Source of the DNA: CAYRMN01 sp964425575
GTDB lineage: Bacteria; Patescibacteriota; Patescibacteriia; 2-12-FULL-60-25
DNA: 44,400 nt
NCBI GenBank assembly: GCA_964425575.1
Contig: CAYRMN010000007.1
Location: 1-44,400 of the forward strand
Reading direction: 5' to 3'
Numbering within the stretch: the stretch's first letter is position 1; every line of letters begins with the position of its first letter. This document shows, piece after piece, positions 23,960-31,457 of the stretch. The position numbers were made by a program, and so were the translations under genes. The notes under the pieces were generated by a model. That model did no database searches and was not told the DNA's origin. It worked only from the letters and a program-made list of their open reading frames with translations.

Positions 23960-24430
23960 ATGTCACTCACGATTGGAGCTGTTGCCCCGAATTTTAGTCT
24001 TCCGGATCAAGCAGGGATTGTGCATGAGTTAAAAAGCACTCGTGGACAATGGGTGCTTCTCTATTTTTATCCGAAGGATGATACACCGGGATGCACCAAA
24101 GAGGCGTGTGCATTGCGTGATCATTGGAAGGAGTTTACGAAGATTGGGGCACAGGTATTTGGAATTAGCACCGACTCAGTAAAGAGCCATGGCAAGTTTG
24201 CAGCGAAGTTTGATTTATCATTTCCAATTTTGTCGGATGAAGATAAACATGTCGTAGAACTGTATGGTGTATGGGGCAAAAAGAAATTCATGGGACGCGA
24301 ATATACAGGAACATTTCGCCATTCATTTTTGATTGATCCCAAAGGAAACATCGCTAAAATATACACAGAGGTGAAACCGGAAAAGCATGCAGAAGAAGTG
24401 CTACAAGATATTCAGCTCCTCAGTTCCTAA
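23960..24430 (+). CDS. bcp: Thioredoxin-dependent peroxiredoxin, Bcp/PrxQ type
   Basis: This 156-residue protein reduces hydrogen peroxide and organic peroxides. The peroxidatic Cys45 and resolving Cys50 are both present in YPKDDTPGCTKEAC, the PrxQ arrangement with five residues between the two Cys. FGISTDSVKSHGKFAAKF and RHSFLIDPKG are further family hallmarks. It is cytoplasmic, with no signal peptide, and of normal length. Confidence 0.95.
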   Translation: MSLTIGAVAPNFSLPDQAGIVHELKSTRGQWVLLYFYPKDDTPGCTKEACALRDHWKEFTKIGAQVFGISTDSVKSHGKFAAKFDLSFPILSDEDKHVVELYGVWGKKKFMGREYTGTFRHSFLIDPKGNIAKIYTEVKPEKHAEEVLQDIQLLSS

Positions 24431-24455
24431 ATGTTGATTTGAACGTGGATCGTGT

Positions 24456-25028
24456 ATGAATTCTGTGTTGTTAAAGTATTTGTCCCTCCTAGGATTCGGA
24501 AAATATATTATCGTGATCGTCTCTATGATGATCGCTGGCGATGAAATGTTATTTGCATTCGCTTTTTTGACGCGCCATGGGTTCTTTTCGCTAGGCTGGG
24601 TGGCGCTCTTTGCGTTTATCGGAACGATCGCTGGTGATGCAAGCTGGTATTATCTTGGAAAGATTTTTCGTCACTCCACCTTCTTTTTCGTGCGCTGGTA
24701 TCACGCTATTGGCAGTACGCTCGACGCGCATCTTCTCAAACGTCGTCAGCGCCTGATCATTCTGTCCAAGTTTGTATACGGAATGCACCATACGACCATG
24801 TTTCGGGCTGGTGTAATGGACATCCCATTAAGAGATTTGATGCGTATTGATGTCCCCGCTACCATGGGTTGGCTCACAGTTATTGGTGGGCTTGGTTATT
24901 TTTCGGGAGCGTATTTAGATATCGTTACAAAATATGTCCACTGGATTGAAGTAACGTTGCTACTCGTGCTTATTGGTTACAGCCTGTTGTCATATGGGGT
25001 GTCGCGCGCGATCAAGAAGGCGTTGTAA
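24456..25028 (+). CDS. DedA/SNARE-associated family membrane protein
   Basis: This 190-residue protein has about five hydrophobic segments, including re-entrant-like stretches. The segments ALFAFIGTIAGDASWYYLGK and LSKFVYGMHHTTMFRAGVMDIP correspond to the DedA motifs (GxxxGDxxxYxxGR and FxxGxRxxxxxxAG). Family members include lipid-carrier flippases, and a role in recycling undecaprenyl phosphate is possible. The start is 25 nt downstream of bcp. Confidence 0.85.
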   Translation: MNSVLLKYLSLLGFGKYIIVIVSMMIAGDEMLFAFAFLTRHGFFSLGWVALFAFIGTIAGDASWYYLGKIFRHSTFFFVRWYHAIGSTLDAHLLKRRQRLIILSKFVYGMHHTTMFRAGVMDIPLRDLMRIDVPATMGWLTVIGGLGYFSGAYLDIVTKYVHWIEVTLLLVLIGYSLLSYGVSRAIKKAL

Positions 25029-25137
25029 TCAACAAAGCGTTCTCTGATATAAAAGAAAATGGCTGTGCCACGTGAATCTCATTGAATGCAGAGTCCCGTA
25101 AAGCGCAAAAAGATTTTGGATAGATGCGCCACGTGAC

Positions 25138-25173
25138 ACGTAAAAATCCCATTTGGAGATGGGATTTTTACGT
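25138..25173 (-). terminator. Terminator of the tRNA-Val transcript
   Basis: A perfect 15-bp stem (25138-25152 with 25159-25173), loop TTGGAG on the plus strand, carries T-rich strands and sits at the 3' end of tRNA-Val. It could work in both directions and also close the dedA transcript. Confidence 0.75.
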
Positions 25174-25249
25174 GGTGGACACTGTAGGATTCGAACCTAC
25201 GACCCTCTCGGTGTAAACGAGATGCTCTAACCAACTGAGCTAAGTGTCC
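25173..25249 (-). tRNA. tRNA-Val (TAC)
   Basis: On the minus strand: acceptor GGACACT/AGTGTCC, D-stem GCTC/GAGC, anticodon arm TCTCG-TTTACAC-CGAGA (anticodon TAC), T-arm GTAGG-TTCGAAT-CCTAC, discriminator A and an encoded CCA. All stems are fully paired. Confidence 0.97.
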
Positions 25250-25375
25250 ATAGACCTTGCGCATTTGGCGCATACCTTTGTCAGAATCTCCGTTTATCGC
25301 TCGCGGTAGGTCCGCTACCGGTCGCGCTAAGCCTCGATTCTTTCGCGGTCTGCATCCAAATGCTCAAGGTCTATG
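25249..25375. repeat. Variable-arm inverted element, copy B
   Basis: Arms of 20 nt (25249-25268 with 25356-25375, one mismatch; CATAGACCTTG[C/A]GCATTTGG) enclose an 87-nt core with a CGGTAG/CTACCG hairpin. The core aligns with that of 19111-19228 at positions such as CGTTTA, GTAG-CTAC and CCTCG, but the arms differ completely. The left arm starts at the first base of tRNA-Val. Confidence 0.75.
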
Positions 25376-25470
25376 TAGCAATATGTATCTGTCAGAGTGT
25401 AATGAGATACGGGCTGTCTGTCCAGTCCCTGTCTCTTCCATTCTTTTTTTGTCGGGGATACGCTCTTCAG

Positions 25471-26022
25471 ATGAATATTGTTTTAGTACATGGATTCCAT
25501 GGGCATCCAAATAATTTTTGGTTTCCTTGGCTTCGTCGAGAATTGGAAGCTCGTGGACATCAAGTCACTGCACCTATCTTCCCGCACCCTCTTTTTCCAA
25601 AACGGGAGGAATGGCAGAGAGTGGTAGAGGGAACGTTGTCTGATCCAGCGCATACGATGTTTGTTGGGCACTCATTGGGGTGTGCGGCGATTCTACATGC
25701 TCTACGCGAGTATCAAGGCCCGATCATTCCTGGGGTTATTTTGGTGGCCGGATTTGGTCGGGATTTTCTTGGAATGATGCGATGGATGAGTTGGTTCGAT
25801 GTCTCGTTGGATTTTTCAATGATACGTCACACCGCCAAAAGTTGGACATGCATCCATTCCGTTAATGATCCGCTAGTGCCATTTACAGAAGGGGAGTGGC
25901 TCGCTGAGCAACTCGGAGCGCAATTGATTGTTGATCACCAGGGACATTTTAATCAACGAGGCCACAATATTCAGTTGCCTGTTGTATTGGAAGCGATCAT
26001 CAAACATACCTCAGCTTTTTGA
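25471..26022 (+). CDS. Small alpha/beta serine hydrolase (RBBP9/YdeN-like)
   Basis: This 183-residue cytoplasmic hydrolase has the oxyanion-hole segment VLVHGFHGHP near the start, nucleophile Ser68 in VGHSLGCA, a probable catalytic Asp in SVNDPLVP and His in GHFNQRGH near the end. The small size and motif order match the RBBP9/YdeN group, whose substrates are poorly known. I start at 25471, which gives the short canonical N-terminus; longer in-frame starts run through the repeat element at 25249-25375. No clear ribosome-binding site is visible, so it may be leaderless. Confidence 0.86.
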   Translation: MNIVLVHGFHGHPNNFWFPWLRRELEARGHQVTAPIFPHPLFPKREEWQRVVEGTLSDPAHTMFVGHSLGCAAILHALREYQGPIIPGVILVAGFGRDFLGMMRWMSWFDVSLDFSMIRHTAKSWTCIHSVNDPLVPFTEGEWLAEQLGAQLIVDHQGHFNQRGHNIQLPVVLEAIIKHTSAF

Positions 26023-26027
26023 GGGTG

Positions 26028-26036
26028 TGATATACT
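26028..26036 (+). promoter_or_regulatory. Extended -10 promoter before the small membrane-protein gene
   Basis: TGA-TATACT (26028-26036) is an extended -10 box with no convincing -35 box, 11 nt before the ATG at 26048. Confidence 0.5.
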
Positions 26037-26047
26037 GTGCCTAACCT

Positions 26048-26305
26048 ATGAGTACTTTTCTTCACATTCTGCTTGGGTTGGTTATTGCGGCGGCAGGTAT
26101 TGCGCTCGTATTGAAAACACAAGCCATCATCAATCTGTTAGGACCAATGGATTGGGCTGAGGCCAAGCTTGGGTCAGGTGGAACAAAATTGCTGTATAAA
26201 TTGTTTGGAGTTTTGGTTGTGTTTGTCGGTTTTATGATCGCGACAAATTTGTGGGACGCGTTTTTGCAGGCGACGCTTGGCTCTTTATTTAACTTTGGCG
26301 GCTAA
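26048..26305 (+). CDS. Small two-TM membrane protein
   Basis: This 85-residue protein has hydrophobic segments at ~5-22 and ~50-68. Between them is a conserved-looking region with LLGPMDWAEAKLGSGGTKLLYKL. I have the impression that similar small proteins occur in Patescibacteria, but I cannot name a family. The methyltransferase gene follows 7 nt after the stop. Confidence 0.75.
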   Translation: MSTFLHILLGLVIAAAGIALVLKTQAIINLLGPMDWAEAKLGSGGTKLLYKLFGVLVVFVGFMIATNLWDAFLQATLGSLFNFGG

Positions 26306-26312
26306 CTATTGT

Positions 26313-26876
26313 ATGCCAGTGCGGAGTGGAACGGAGCTTATCAATCCCTTCAAATTATTGGAGAGGGTTGGGATTCGGGCTGGGTACCATGTCGCTGATC
26401 TTGGGTGTGGCGCGCTTGGGCATTTTGTCTTTCCAGCGGCGCAGTTTGTGGGCGCAGACGGTGTTGTATATGCTGTGGATATTCAGCGGAGCGTGTTGGA
26501 GCAGGTTGATAAGCTGGCCAAGCAGGAACATATTTTTAATATCAAATGTGTGTGGTCAGATGTAGATGTATTTGGAGCCACTCGAATTGATAATGGGTCG
26601 CTTGATCTCACGTTGTTGGTTAATAATTTGTACCTATCTCAGAATCGTCCTCAGCTAGTGCGCGAAATGGCGCGGCTCACTCGTCCCGGTGGACGGATCG
26701 TGATTGCTGAATGGAAGACCATCGCCACACCAATTGGTCCGCCTGTAGATCAGCGCATTGATCGTGAAGCAGCGAAGAAAGTTTTGACTTCACCACTCAT
26801 GACGTTGCTAGATGAATTTGAAGCCGGTCAGTATCATTACGGATTGGTATATCAGCGGACGGAAATAGCGGTGTAA
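26313..26876 (+). CDS. Class I SAM-dependent methyltransferase
   Basis: This 187-residue cytoplasmic protein has motif I as VADLGCGALGHF, an acidic residue at the end of strand 2 (VYAVDIQ), motif III-like LLVNNLYLS and the post-motif LTRPGGRIVIAEW. The closest resemblance is to UbiE-like / methyltransferase domain 25 proteins; the substrate is unknown. I start at 26313 because a longer in-frame start would overlap the upstream gene by almost 30 nt. It is probably co-transcribed with the small membrane-protein gene. Confidence 0.85.
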   Translation: MPVRSGTELINPFKLLERVGIRAGYHVADLGCGALGHFVFPAAQFVGADGVVYAVDIQRSVLEQVDKLAKQEHIFNIKCVWSDVDVFGATRIDNGSLDLTLLVNNLYLSQNRPQLVREMARLTRPGGRIVIAEWKTIATPIGPPVDQRIDREAAKKVLTSPLMTLLDEFEAGQYHYGLVYQRTEIAV

Positions 26877-26888
26877 GTTTTTTTCTGC

Positions 26889-26966
26889 GTCGTCCTGAGC
26901 TTGTCGAAGGATCTGCTCTTGCGACGCAGGGTAGATCCTTCGACTCGCGGACTCGCTCAGGACGAC
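26889..26966. repeat. GTCGTCCTGAGC-family inverted repeat, copy 2
   Basis: It begins GTCGTCCTGAGC-TTGTCGAAGGATCT and ends GATCCTTCGACTCGC...GCTCAGGACGAC. It has the same terminal and inner blocks as 12869-12964 and 37145-37237. Confidence 0.85.
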
Positions 26967-27035
26967 AGCATGATGTCGGTGCATGCAGTCGATTGACTTT
27001 CCTTCTTCTCTCAGGCAATCTTGGTCTAGATTTTT

Positions 27036-27449
27036 ATGACTCTCCCACCACTGCTACGTCCCTCATTTTGGTTCAGCCCAATGCCGCCTCCATTCATGCC
27101 ATGGGTTGATCGAGCACTGCCGATCATATTTGCATTGTTGTTCGTGGCCGGAATCATCGTTTATTTGATCGCTTTCAAGCAGAATTGGGACAAGATGATG
27201 CGCAGAGCTTTGCGGAAGGCAGCCGATAGATTAGCTATCTTGGGTTGCGTCGGTCTACTGTTATACGCGCTTTCCTATGAACGCATCTATGTCCTCAGCG
27301 CTCGCGTTGGATATCTGCTGTGGTTGGCCTTACTCGCTTGGTACGCTTGGACAATGTACAAACTTGTTACCATTGAAATGCCGGCCATGGAGCAGCGCCA
27401 GGCCGAACGTGAACAAAAGAATAAGTGGCTTCCAAAATCAAAGAAATGA
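27036..27449 (+). CDS. Three-TM membrane protein coupled to yraN
   Basis: This 137-residue protein has hydrophobic segments at ~27-47, ~68-84 and ~90-108. A basic stretch follows the first segment (KQNWDKMMRRALRKAADR), and the C-terminus is charged (EQRQAEREQKNKWLPKSKK). No family is recognised. Its stop overlaps the yraN start by 4 nt (ATGA), indicating translational coupling. Confidence 0.75.
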   Translation: MTLPPLLRPSFWFSPMPPPFMPWVDRALPIIFALLFVAGIIVYLIAFKQNWDKMMRRALRKAADRLAILGCVGLLLYALSYERIYVLSARVGYLLWLALLAWYAWTMYKLVTIEMPAMEQRQAEREQKNKWLPKSKK

Positions 27450-27808
27450 GTGCAGTTGATCCGCGTCGTCGATTCGGAGACCGCGGCGAAGATCTCGCCA
27501 CGGTTTTTTTGATCTCCAAAGGGTTTACCATTCTTCATCGTAACTGGTCTTGTCGCTTAGGAGAGATCGACGTGATTTGTGAGCGAGAGGGGACAGTCCA
27601 TTTCGTCGAAGTAAAAACCCGCAAAACCAAGGCTTTTGGATATCCAGAAGAGGCGATTACACGCACGAAGCTCCGTCATTTGAGGCTGGCGATTGAATGC
27701 TACCTTCAAGCCAGCCGAACACCTCCAACCCGTTATCAAGCCGATGCTCTCTCCATCCAGCTCACCCCAGGCCAGCCTCCGGAGTTTTATTACATTGAGA
27801 ATATCTGA
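27446..27808 (+). CDS. YraN / UPF0102 family nuclease-like protein
   Basis: This 120-residue protein has the restriction-endonuclease-like fold of the UPF0102 family. RRRFGDRGEDLA near the N-terminus, GEIDVICEREGTVHFVEVKTR (the D...E-x-K core) and AITRTKLRHL are the family motifs and are intact. The cellular role is not settled; predicted functions involve DNA processing. The start at 27446 overlaps the preceding stop codon, and a longer start at 27425 is less likely. Confidence 0.92.
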   Translation: MSAVDPRRRFGDRGEDLATVFLISKGFTILHRNWSCRLGEIDVICEREGTVHFVEVKTRKTKAFGYPEEAITRTKLRHLRLAIECYLQASRTPPTRYQADALSIQLTPGQPPEFYYIENI

Positions 27809-27828
27809 GAATTCCCCGCATGCATATT

Positions 27829-27860
27829 CTCCCCTGATAAGGGGAGCTAGAGGGGTTTTT
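27829..27860 (+). terminator. Hairpin after yraN (CTCCCCTGATAAGGGGAG type)
   Basis: CTCCCC/GGGGAG pairs around TGATAA, followed by CTAGAGGGGTTTTT. It may terminate the yraN transcript, and it resembles the right half of the 10660-10740 repeat. Confidence 0.6.
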
Positions 27861-27910
27861 GTAAATTTTTGCTTACTTTAAATAAAAAATGGAAATTCTT
27901 TCAGTGATCC

Positions 27911-27939
27911 TTGACAGCTTTTTCTGAAACTGTTTTAAT
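27911..27939 (+). promoter_or_regulatory. Promoter of GC-rich block 4
   Basis: TTGACA (27911-27916), a 17-nt spacer, then TTTAAT (27934-27939). The GC-rich sequence starts ~20 nt downstream. The leader holds a short ATCGC/GCGAT stem before the ribosome-binding site. Confidence 0.8.
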
Positions 27940-27994
27940 TTCAAACATCGCAAAAGCGGAAGCTGGAGCGATCTACCAAGAAGGAGCACGGCAC

Positions 27995-28156
27995 TTGAAC
28001 CGACGAACCATCTGGCAGGGCAACACGGCGAACGGGAACGGCGGCGCGGAGAGCGCGAAGGCGACCACGGCGAAGAGCGGCAAGGCCGACTACGGGCTCG
28101 GCGCGGCGAACGCCACGAACTCGGGCGAAGCCTACACCGAGCGCATCGCCTCCTGA
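27995..28156 (+). CDS. Small Gly/Ala/Asn/Thr-rich protein (GC-rich block 4)
   Basis: A 53-residue frame starts with TTG at 27995, preceded by AAGGAG at 8-nt spacing. The product is rich in Ala, Gly, Asn, Thr and Ser, with alternating small residues (NTANGNGGAESAKATT, LGAANATNSGEAY) and no Cys or hydrophobic segment. I recognise no family. Support comes from the promoter, ribosome-binding site and GC-rich codon choice, but the frame is short. It could instead be a leader peptide or not be translated at all. Confidence 0.45.
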   Translation: MNRRTIWQGNTANGNGGAESAKATTAKSGKADYGLGAANATNSGEAYTERIAS

Positions 28157-28549
28157 CCGGCCGGCACCACCCAGTGACTGACAGCCCAACGCGGGCAAGT
28201 CGCTGAGGTGGCGCCACAACAACAGCAGAGCAGAGAACTTCACCGCGTGATCAACCGCGGCGCCGACTTCACCACCTTGAGTCCTTCGGGATTTCGAGGA
28301 GAGCCGAGCGCCCACCAAAGGACGCGGTACGAAGCACGGGTCGCTCCTCGAGCATACCGGGAATCCCAAAAACCTCGCGGAGCACGCGGACACACCCGTG
28401 GACACACGATCGCCCGGGCGCGGGCGATCGTCAGGCGGGGGAGACAGCATCCCCCTTTGTGAGAAGGGCTCCGGCCCGCCGTGATCTGCCTTCACGGCAG
28501 TGCGGCGGGTCGGAGCCCCGATCCGAACTTTGTCCTTTTGACTTCAAAT
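28157..28549 (+). other. GC-rich region with three strong hairpins, no convincing gene
   Basis: I see no reliable coding frame here. It contains the hairpin CGATCGCCCG-GGCG-CGGGCGATCG (28407-28430), then GGGGGA/TCCCCC (28437-28455). A long stem follows, GGGCTCCGGCCCGCCG (28466-28481) with its near-complement CGGCGGGTCGGAGCCC (28503-28518), just upstream of tRNA-Arg. Together they suggest a structured untranslated RNA or a processed tRNA leader. Confidence 0.5.
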
Positions 28550-28621
28550 GCGGATGTAGCTCAAAGGTAGAGCAGTGGTTTCCTAAACCACAGGCCGGAG
28601 GTTCGAATCCTCTCATTCGCG
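28550..28621 (+). tRNA. tRNA-Arg (CCT), CCA not encoded
   Basis: Acceptor GCGGATG/CATTCGC (one G-T pair), D-stem GCTC/GAGC, anticodon arm GTGGT-TTCCTAA-ACCAC (anticodon CCT), T-arm GGAGG-TTCGAAT-CCTCT and discriminator G. The following bases are CCG, so CCA is not encoded, unlike the tRNA-Val gene. It sits inside GC-rich block 4 between two strong hairpins. Confidence 0.93.
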
Positions 28622-28622
28622 C

Positions 28623-28673
28623 CGCGGGTCCCCTATGGTGACCTTCCCCCCCCCAGGGCCTGGGGGACCCGCG
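28623..28673 (+). terminator. Strong hairpin after tRNA-Arg, probable end of block 4
   Basis: An 11-bp perfect stem CGCGGGTCCCC/GGGGACCCGCG (28623-28633 with 28663-28673) has a C-rich loop. The tail TTATCTTC is only weakly T-rich, so termination is plausible but not certain. Confidence 0.55.
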
Positions 28674-28712
28674 TTATCTTCACGCCGCAGATCTGTGATC
28701 TCCGGCCCTCCA

Positions 28713-28750
28713 AAAACAACCGCATGGCGTCTCGCCCTGCGGTCGTTTTA
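28713..28750 (-). terminator. Terminator downstream of queA (bidirectional)
   Basis: AACCGCA...TGCGGT(C) forms a stem with inner GGCG/CGCC pairing, flanked by A-rich and T-rich tails. It can stop queA (minus) and transcripts arriving from tRNA-Arg (plus). Confidence 0.75.
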
Positions 28751-28763
28751 ATTTATGGGATTT

Positions 28764-29759
28764 TTATACAATCAACATCGCATCGCCGAAGGAGTAAAAG
28801 CGATAGTTTTCTTTAATGGCTTCTTGATAGGCTTTTAAGATGAGCTCTCGACCAGCGAGAGCAGACACAAGGACCAGAAGGGTAGATTTTGGCAGATGAA
28901 AGTTCGTGATCAGTCCGTCGATGATTTTGAATTGATAGCCAGGCGTAATAAAGATATTGGTGAATCCTTCCTCAATGCCGGATTCAAGAGCGCGCACTGT
29001 CGTGGTTCCAACCGCAATGACACGACCGCCTCGGCGTTTGGTATCGCTGATAGCTCGCCGTGTCTCAGAGGGGACGCTGATCCATTCTGAGTGCATCACA
29101 TGCTCTTCCAGCGTCTCGGTTTTCATGGGACGAAAGGTTCCTAGGCCGACATGGAGGGTGATAGAGGCAAATTGGATGCCCTGTTGTTTTAGTTTTTCGA
29201 TAAGTTCTGGAGTAAAATGAAAGCCGGCAGTTGGAGCGGCCACGGATCCGATCGAGTTGGCATAGACTGTTTGATAGTCGCTTTGGTCTGTTGGGGCTTT
29301 TTCAACATAGGGTGGTACTGGAACTGAGCCGATCGCGTCTGTCCAGGCAAAGACTTCTTCAGCACTTTTATCAAAGCTGATACGGATCGTGCCGTCGTCC
29401 AGTTTATTTTCTACGCATGCTGTTGTGCCATCTTGAAAGGTGATAACTGTACCAACCCGCAGTTTACGTCCTGGCTTGGCTAATGCGATCCAACTGTTTC
29501 CATCAGGATGCAATAGAAATATTTCGATTTTTGTCCCCACCATTCCAAATAACCGTGCCTTAAAAACCTTGCTCTCATTGACGATGAGCAGATCTCCGGG
29601 TTTCAAAAAATCTCCAATTTCATAAAAATGATGGTGCTGCCAGGATTGCGATGCACGATTTAGCACCAGTAGGCGGGAGTGGTCGCGGGGTTTGATGGGG
29701 GATTGGGCAATTCGGTCGGGAGGAAGGATGTAGTCAAAGTCAGACGTTTGCATAGACAT
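28764..29759 (-). CDS. queA: S-adenosylmethionine:tRNA ribosyltransferase-isomerase
   Basis: This 331-residue enzyme transfers the ribosyl part of SAM to preQ1 in tRNA, forming epoxyqueuosine. The N-terminus DYILPPDRIAQSP with RDHSRLLVL, the middle VAAPTAGFHFTPELIEKL, LHVGLGTFRP, GTTTVRALES and the C-terminal GLITNFHLPKSTLLVLVSAL are all family hallmarks. It is a single gene closed by its own terminator. The ATG at 29753 is an alternative start. It would depend on a SAM source, which makes the degenerate MetK-like protein in this window notable. Confidence 0.97.
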   Translation of the reverse strand: MSMQTSDFDYILPPDRIAQSPIKPRDHSRLLVLNRASQSWQHHHFYEIGDFLKPGDLLIVNESKVFKARLFGMVGTKIEIFLLHPDGNSWIALAKPGRKLRVGTVITFQDGTTACVENKLDDGTIRISFDKSAEEVFAWTDAIGSVPVPPYVEKAPTDQSDYQTVYANSIGSVAAPTAGFHFTPELIEKLKQQGIQFASITLHVGLGTFRPMKTETLEEHVMHSEWISVPSETRRAISDTKRRGGRVIAVGTTTVRALESGIEEGFTNIFITPGYQFKIIDGLITNFHLPKSTLLVLVSALAGRELILKAYQEAIKENYRFYSFGDAMLIV

Positions 29760-29827
29760 GCTGGGCTAATTAGAGGGTTGTATCAGGTCTTGCTCATTTT
29801 AGCGACATCTGATAACATTGTCGCGTT

Positions 29828-30136
29828 ATGAAGGCTGATATCCATCCAACCTATTATCCCAACGCCAAGATTATTTGTGTGTGTGGGAACGTCATTGAAG
29901 CTGGTTCCACAGTCCAGGAAATTCACGTGGAACTGTGTTCTAGCTGCCACCCTTTTTATACAGGGAAGCAAAAACTGATTGACACGGCTCGTCGTGTGGA
30001 GAAGTTCCAAGAAAAAGCTGCTGCTAAGGCTGCAGCTCCTGTTGTTGGTGGTAAGAAAGTGAAAGCCGCCAAGCGCGCAACTCAGAAGGCCGCCAAGAAG
30101 GCTCAAAAGCAACCAACTCAATTGAACGAGGTGTAG
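29828..30136 (+). CDS. rpmE: 50S ribosomal protein L31 with basic C-terminal extension
   Basis: This 102-residue protein has the zinc-binding L31 form: KADIHPTYYP, then CVCG and CSSCHPFYTGKQKLIDTARRVEKF, with the Cys ligands kept. After ~residue 64 comes a Lys/Ala-rich extension (KAAAKAAAPVVGGKKVKAAKRA...) of about 35 residues not found in the E. coli protein. It is followed at once by a terminator. Confidence 0.96.
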   Translation: MKADIHPTYYPNAKIICVCGNVIEAGSTVQEIHVELCSSCHPFYTGKQKLIDTARRVEKFQEKAAAKAAAPVVGGKKVKAAKRATQKAAKKAQKQPTQLNEV

Positions 30137-30149
30137 TTGCAAAAATACG

Positions 30150-30175
30150 AAACCGGTCGCAAGGGCCGGTTTTGT
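30150..30175 (+). terminator. Intrinsic terminator after rpmE
   Basis: AAACCGG (30150-30156) pairs with CCGGTTT, followed by TTGTATTTA. Confidence 0.85.
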
Positions 30176-30203
30176 ATTTAGTAAAACTATCTTATTTTAC
30201 CCT

Positions 30204-30335
30204 CTTCTTTTTTGCCAAATCGCAAAAAGAAGCAAAAAAAGATTTTGGGGGCGGCTGGCCTCGCTCAACGCGAAGACTTATTAGTTAGATTGTCTTCGCT
30301 AGATCGCTCGAACAGGCAGGCGCCCCCAAACCCCA
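30204..30335. repeat. Structured repeat element, copy 2 of 3
   Basis: Hairpin CTTCTTTTTTGC...GCAAAAAGAAG (30204-30232), outer arm TTTTGGGGGCG (30243-30253), internal hairpin GCGAAGAC/GTCTTCGC (30270-30277 with 30292-30299), conserved CTAGATCGCTCGAACAGGCA block, closing arm CGCCCCCAAA (30321-30330). It lies between rpmE and prfA. Confidence 0.88.
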
Positions 30336-30374
30336 TGAAAAATGATAAACTGATCAAGGAAGTAATCAATTTGT

Positions 30375-31457
30375 ATGTCCGATCTTCTGAAAGCCGCCCA
30401 TGAGGCGCAGTCAAAATTAAAGGAACTGGAAGGACAAATTTCCTCTCCAGAAACGCTTGCAGATTCACGAAAACTGCGGGAGGTTTCGCGCGCGTATAAT
30501 CAGGCGAAATTGATTGCCGAGATTGGTGCTCGATATGCGGCTGCAAAACAAGCGATGGATGACGCGAAGCAAGCCAGTCAATCTGAAGATGGGGACATGC
30601 GTGAACTAGCTGAGCTCGAGATGCCAAGTGTGCAACAGGAGCTGGCGGAGGCGCAGGCTGCGTTTGAGATTGCGCTTGTGCCACCTGATCCGCATGATTC
30701 GAGTAACGTTATTGTTGAAATTCGGGCGGGAACAGGTGGAGAGGAGGCCGCGCTATTCGCCCAGGATTTATTTAAAATGTATGCCCGCTTTGCAGAAGTG
30801 AAGAGTTGGAAAACGCAGCTTGTGTCTGAATCGCTGGCAGAACTTGGCGGGTATAAAGAAGTTATTTTTGCGATTCAGGGCGATGGAGCCTATGGATTTT
30901 TGAAGATCGAGCAGGGCGTTCATCGGGTGCAGCGCGTGCCGTCTACCGAAAAACAGGGACGCATTCATACCTCAACGGCGAGTGTAGCCGTTCTTCCTGA
31001 AATTGAAGAAACTGAAGTGACGATTGATCAAAAAGATTTACGCATTGATACCTTTTGCGCGGGTGGAAAGGGCGGTCAGTCGGTGAATACGACCAAGTCG
31101 GCTGTGCGCATTACCCACGTTCCGAGCGGCGTGGTCGTGTCTTGTCAGGATGAGCGCTCACAGCTTCAGAACCGTGAACGGGCCATGCAGATTTTACGGG
31201 CACGGGTGTGGGAAATGGAAGAGGAAAAGAAACGTAGTCATTTAGAGGCTGAGCGTCGCGCGCAAATTGGGAGTGCGGATCGATCTGAAAAGATTCGTAC
31301 ATACAACTACCCCCAAGATCGCATTACTGATCATCGCATTAAACAATCCTGGCACAATATTCCTCAAATTATGGCCGGTGATTTGGAGCACGTGATCGCT
31401 GCGGTCAAGTCTGGGAAAAAGGGGACAGAGGAGGAAGATGATGTTGAAGGGGGTTGA
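30375..31457 (+). CDS. prfA: Peptide chain release factor 1
   Basis: This 360-residue factor terminates translation at UAA and UAG. The catalytic GGQ is at 233-235 (CAGGKGGQSVNTT); the stop-codon-recognition PxT motif is PST at 189-191, with His198 in RIHTS. The N-terminal domain is slightly shorter than in E. coli. The start lies 39 nt after the repeat element. Its TGA stop is embedded in the TTGACA box of the promoter that opens GC-rich block 5. Use of TGA here shows the standard bacterial code. Confidence 0.96.
   Translation: MSDLLKAAHEAQSKLKELEGQISSPETLADSRKLREVSRAYNQAKLIAEIGARYAAAKQAMDDAKQASQSEDGDMRELAELEMPSVQQELAEAQAAFEIALVPPDPHDSSNVIVEIRAGTGGEEAALFAQDLFKMYARFAEVKSWKTQLVSESLAELGGYKEVIFAIQGDGAYGFLKIEQGVHRVQRVPSTEKQGRIHTSTASVAVLPEIEETEVTIDQKDLRIDTFCAGGKGGQSVNTTKSAVRITHVPSGVVVSCQDERSQLQNRERAMQILRARVWEMEEEKKRSHLEAERRAQIGSADRSEKIRTYNYPQDRITDHRIKQSWHNIPQIMAGDLEHVIAAVKSGKKGTEEEDDVEGG

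Noticed and set aside
28208..28462. 84-codon plus-strand frame in block 4
   Set aside because: It is Arg/His/Gln-rich without domains, starts without a ribosome-binding site and contains two perfect hairpins, so the region is better described as structured non-coding sequence.
27941..28495. 184-codon minus-strand frame in block 4
   Set aside because: It crosses the promoter and leader of the plus-strand unit, is Arg/Ser-rich and has no ribosome-binding site. It is likely a GC artefact.
30375..31457. Alternative genetic code with UGA as a sense codon
   Set aside because: prfA, nth, xseA-region genes and others end in TGA at the expected family lengths, so the standard bacterial code applies.
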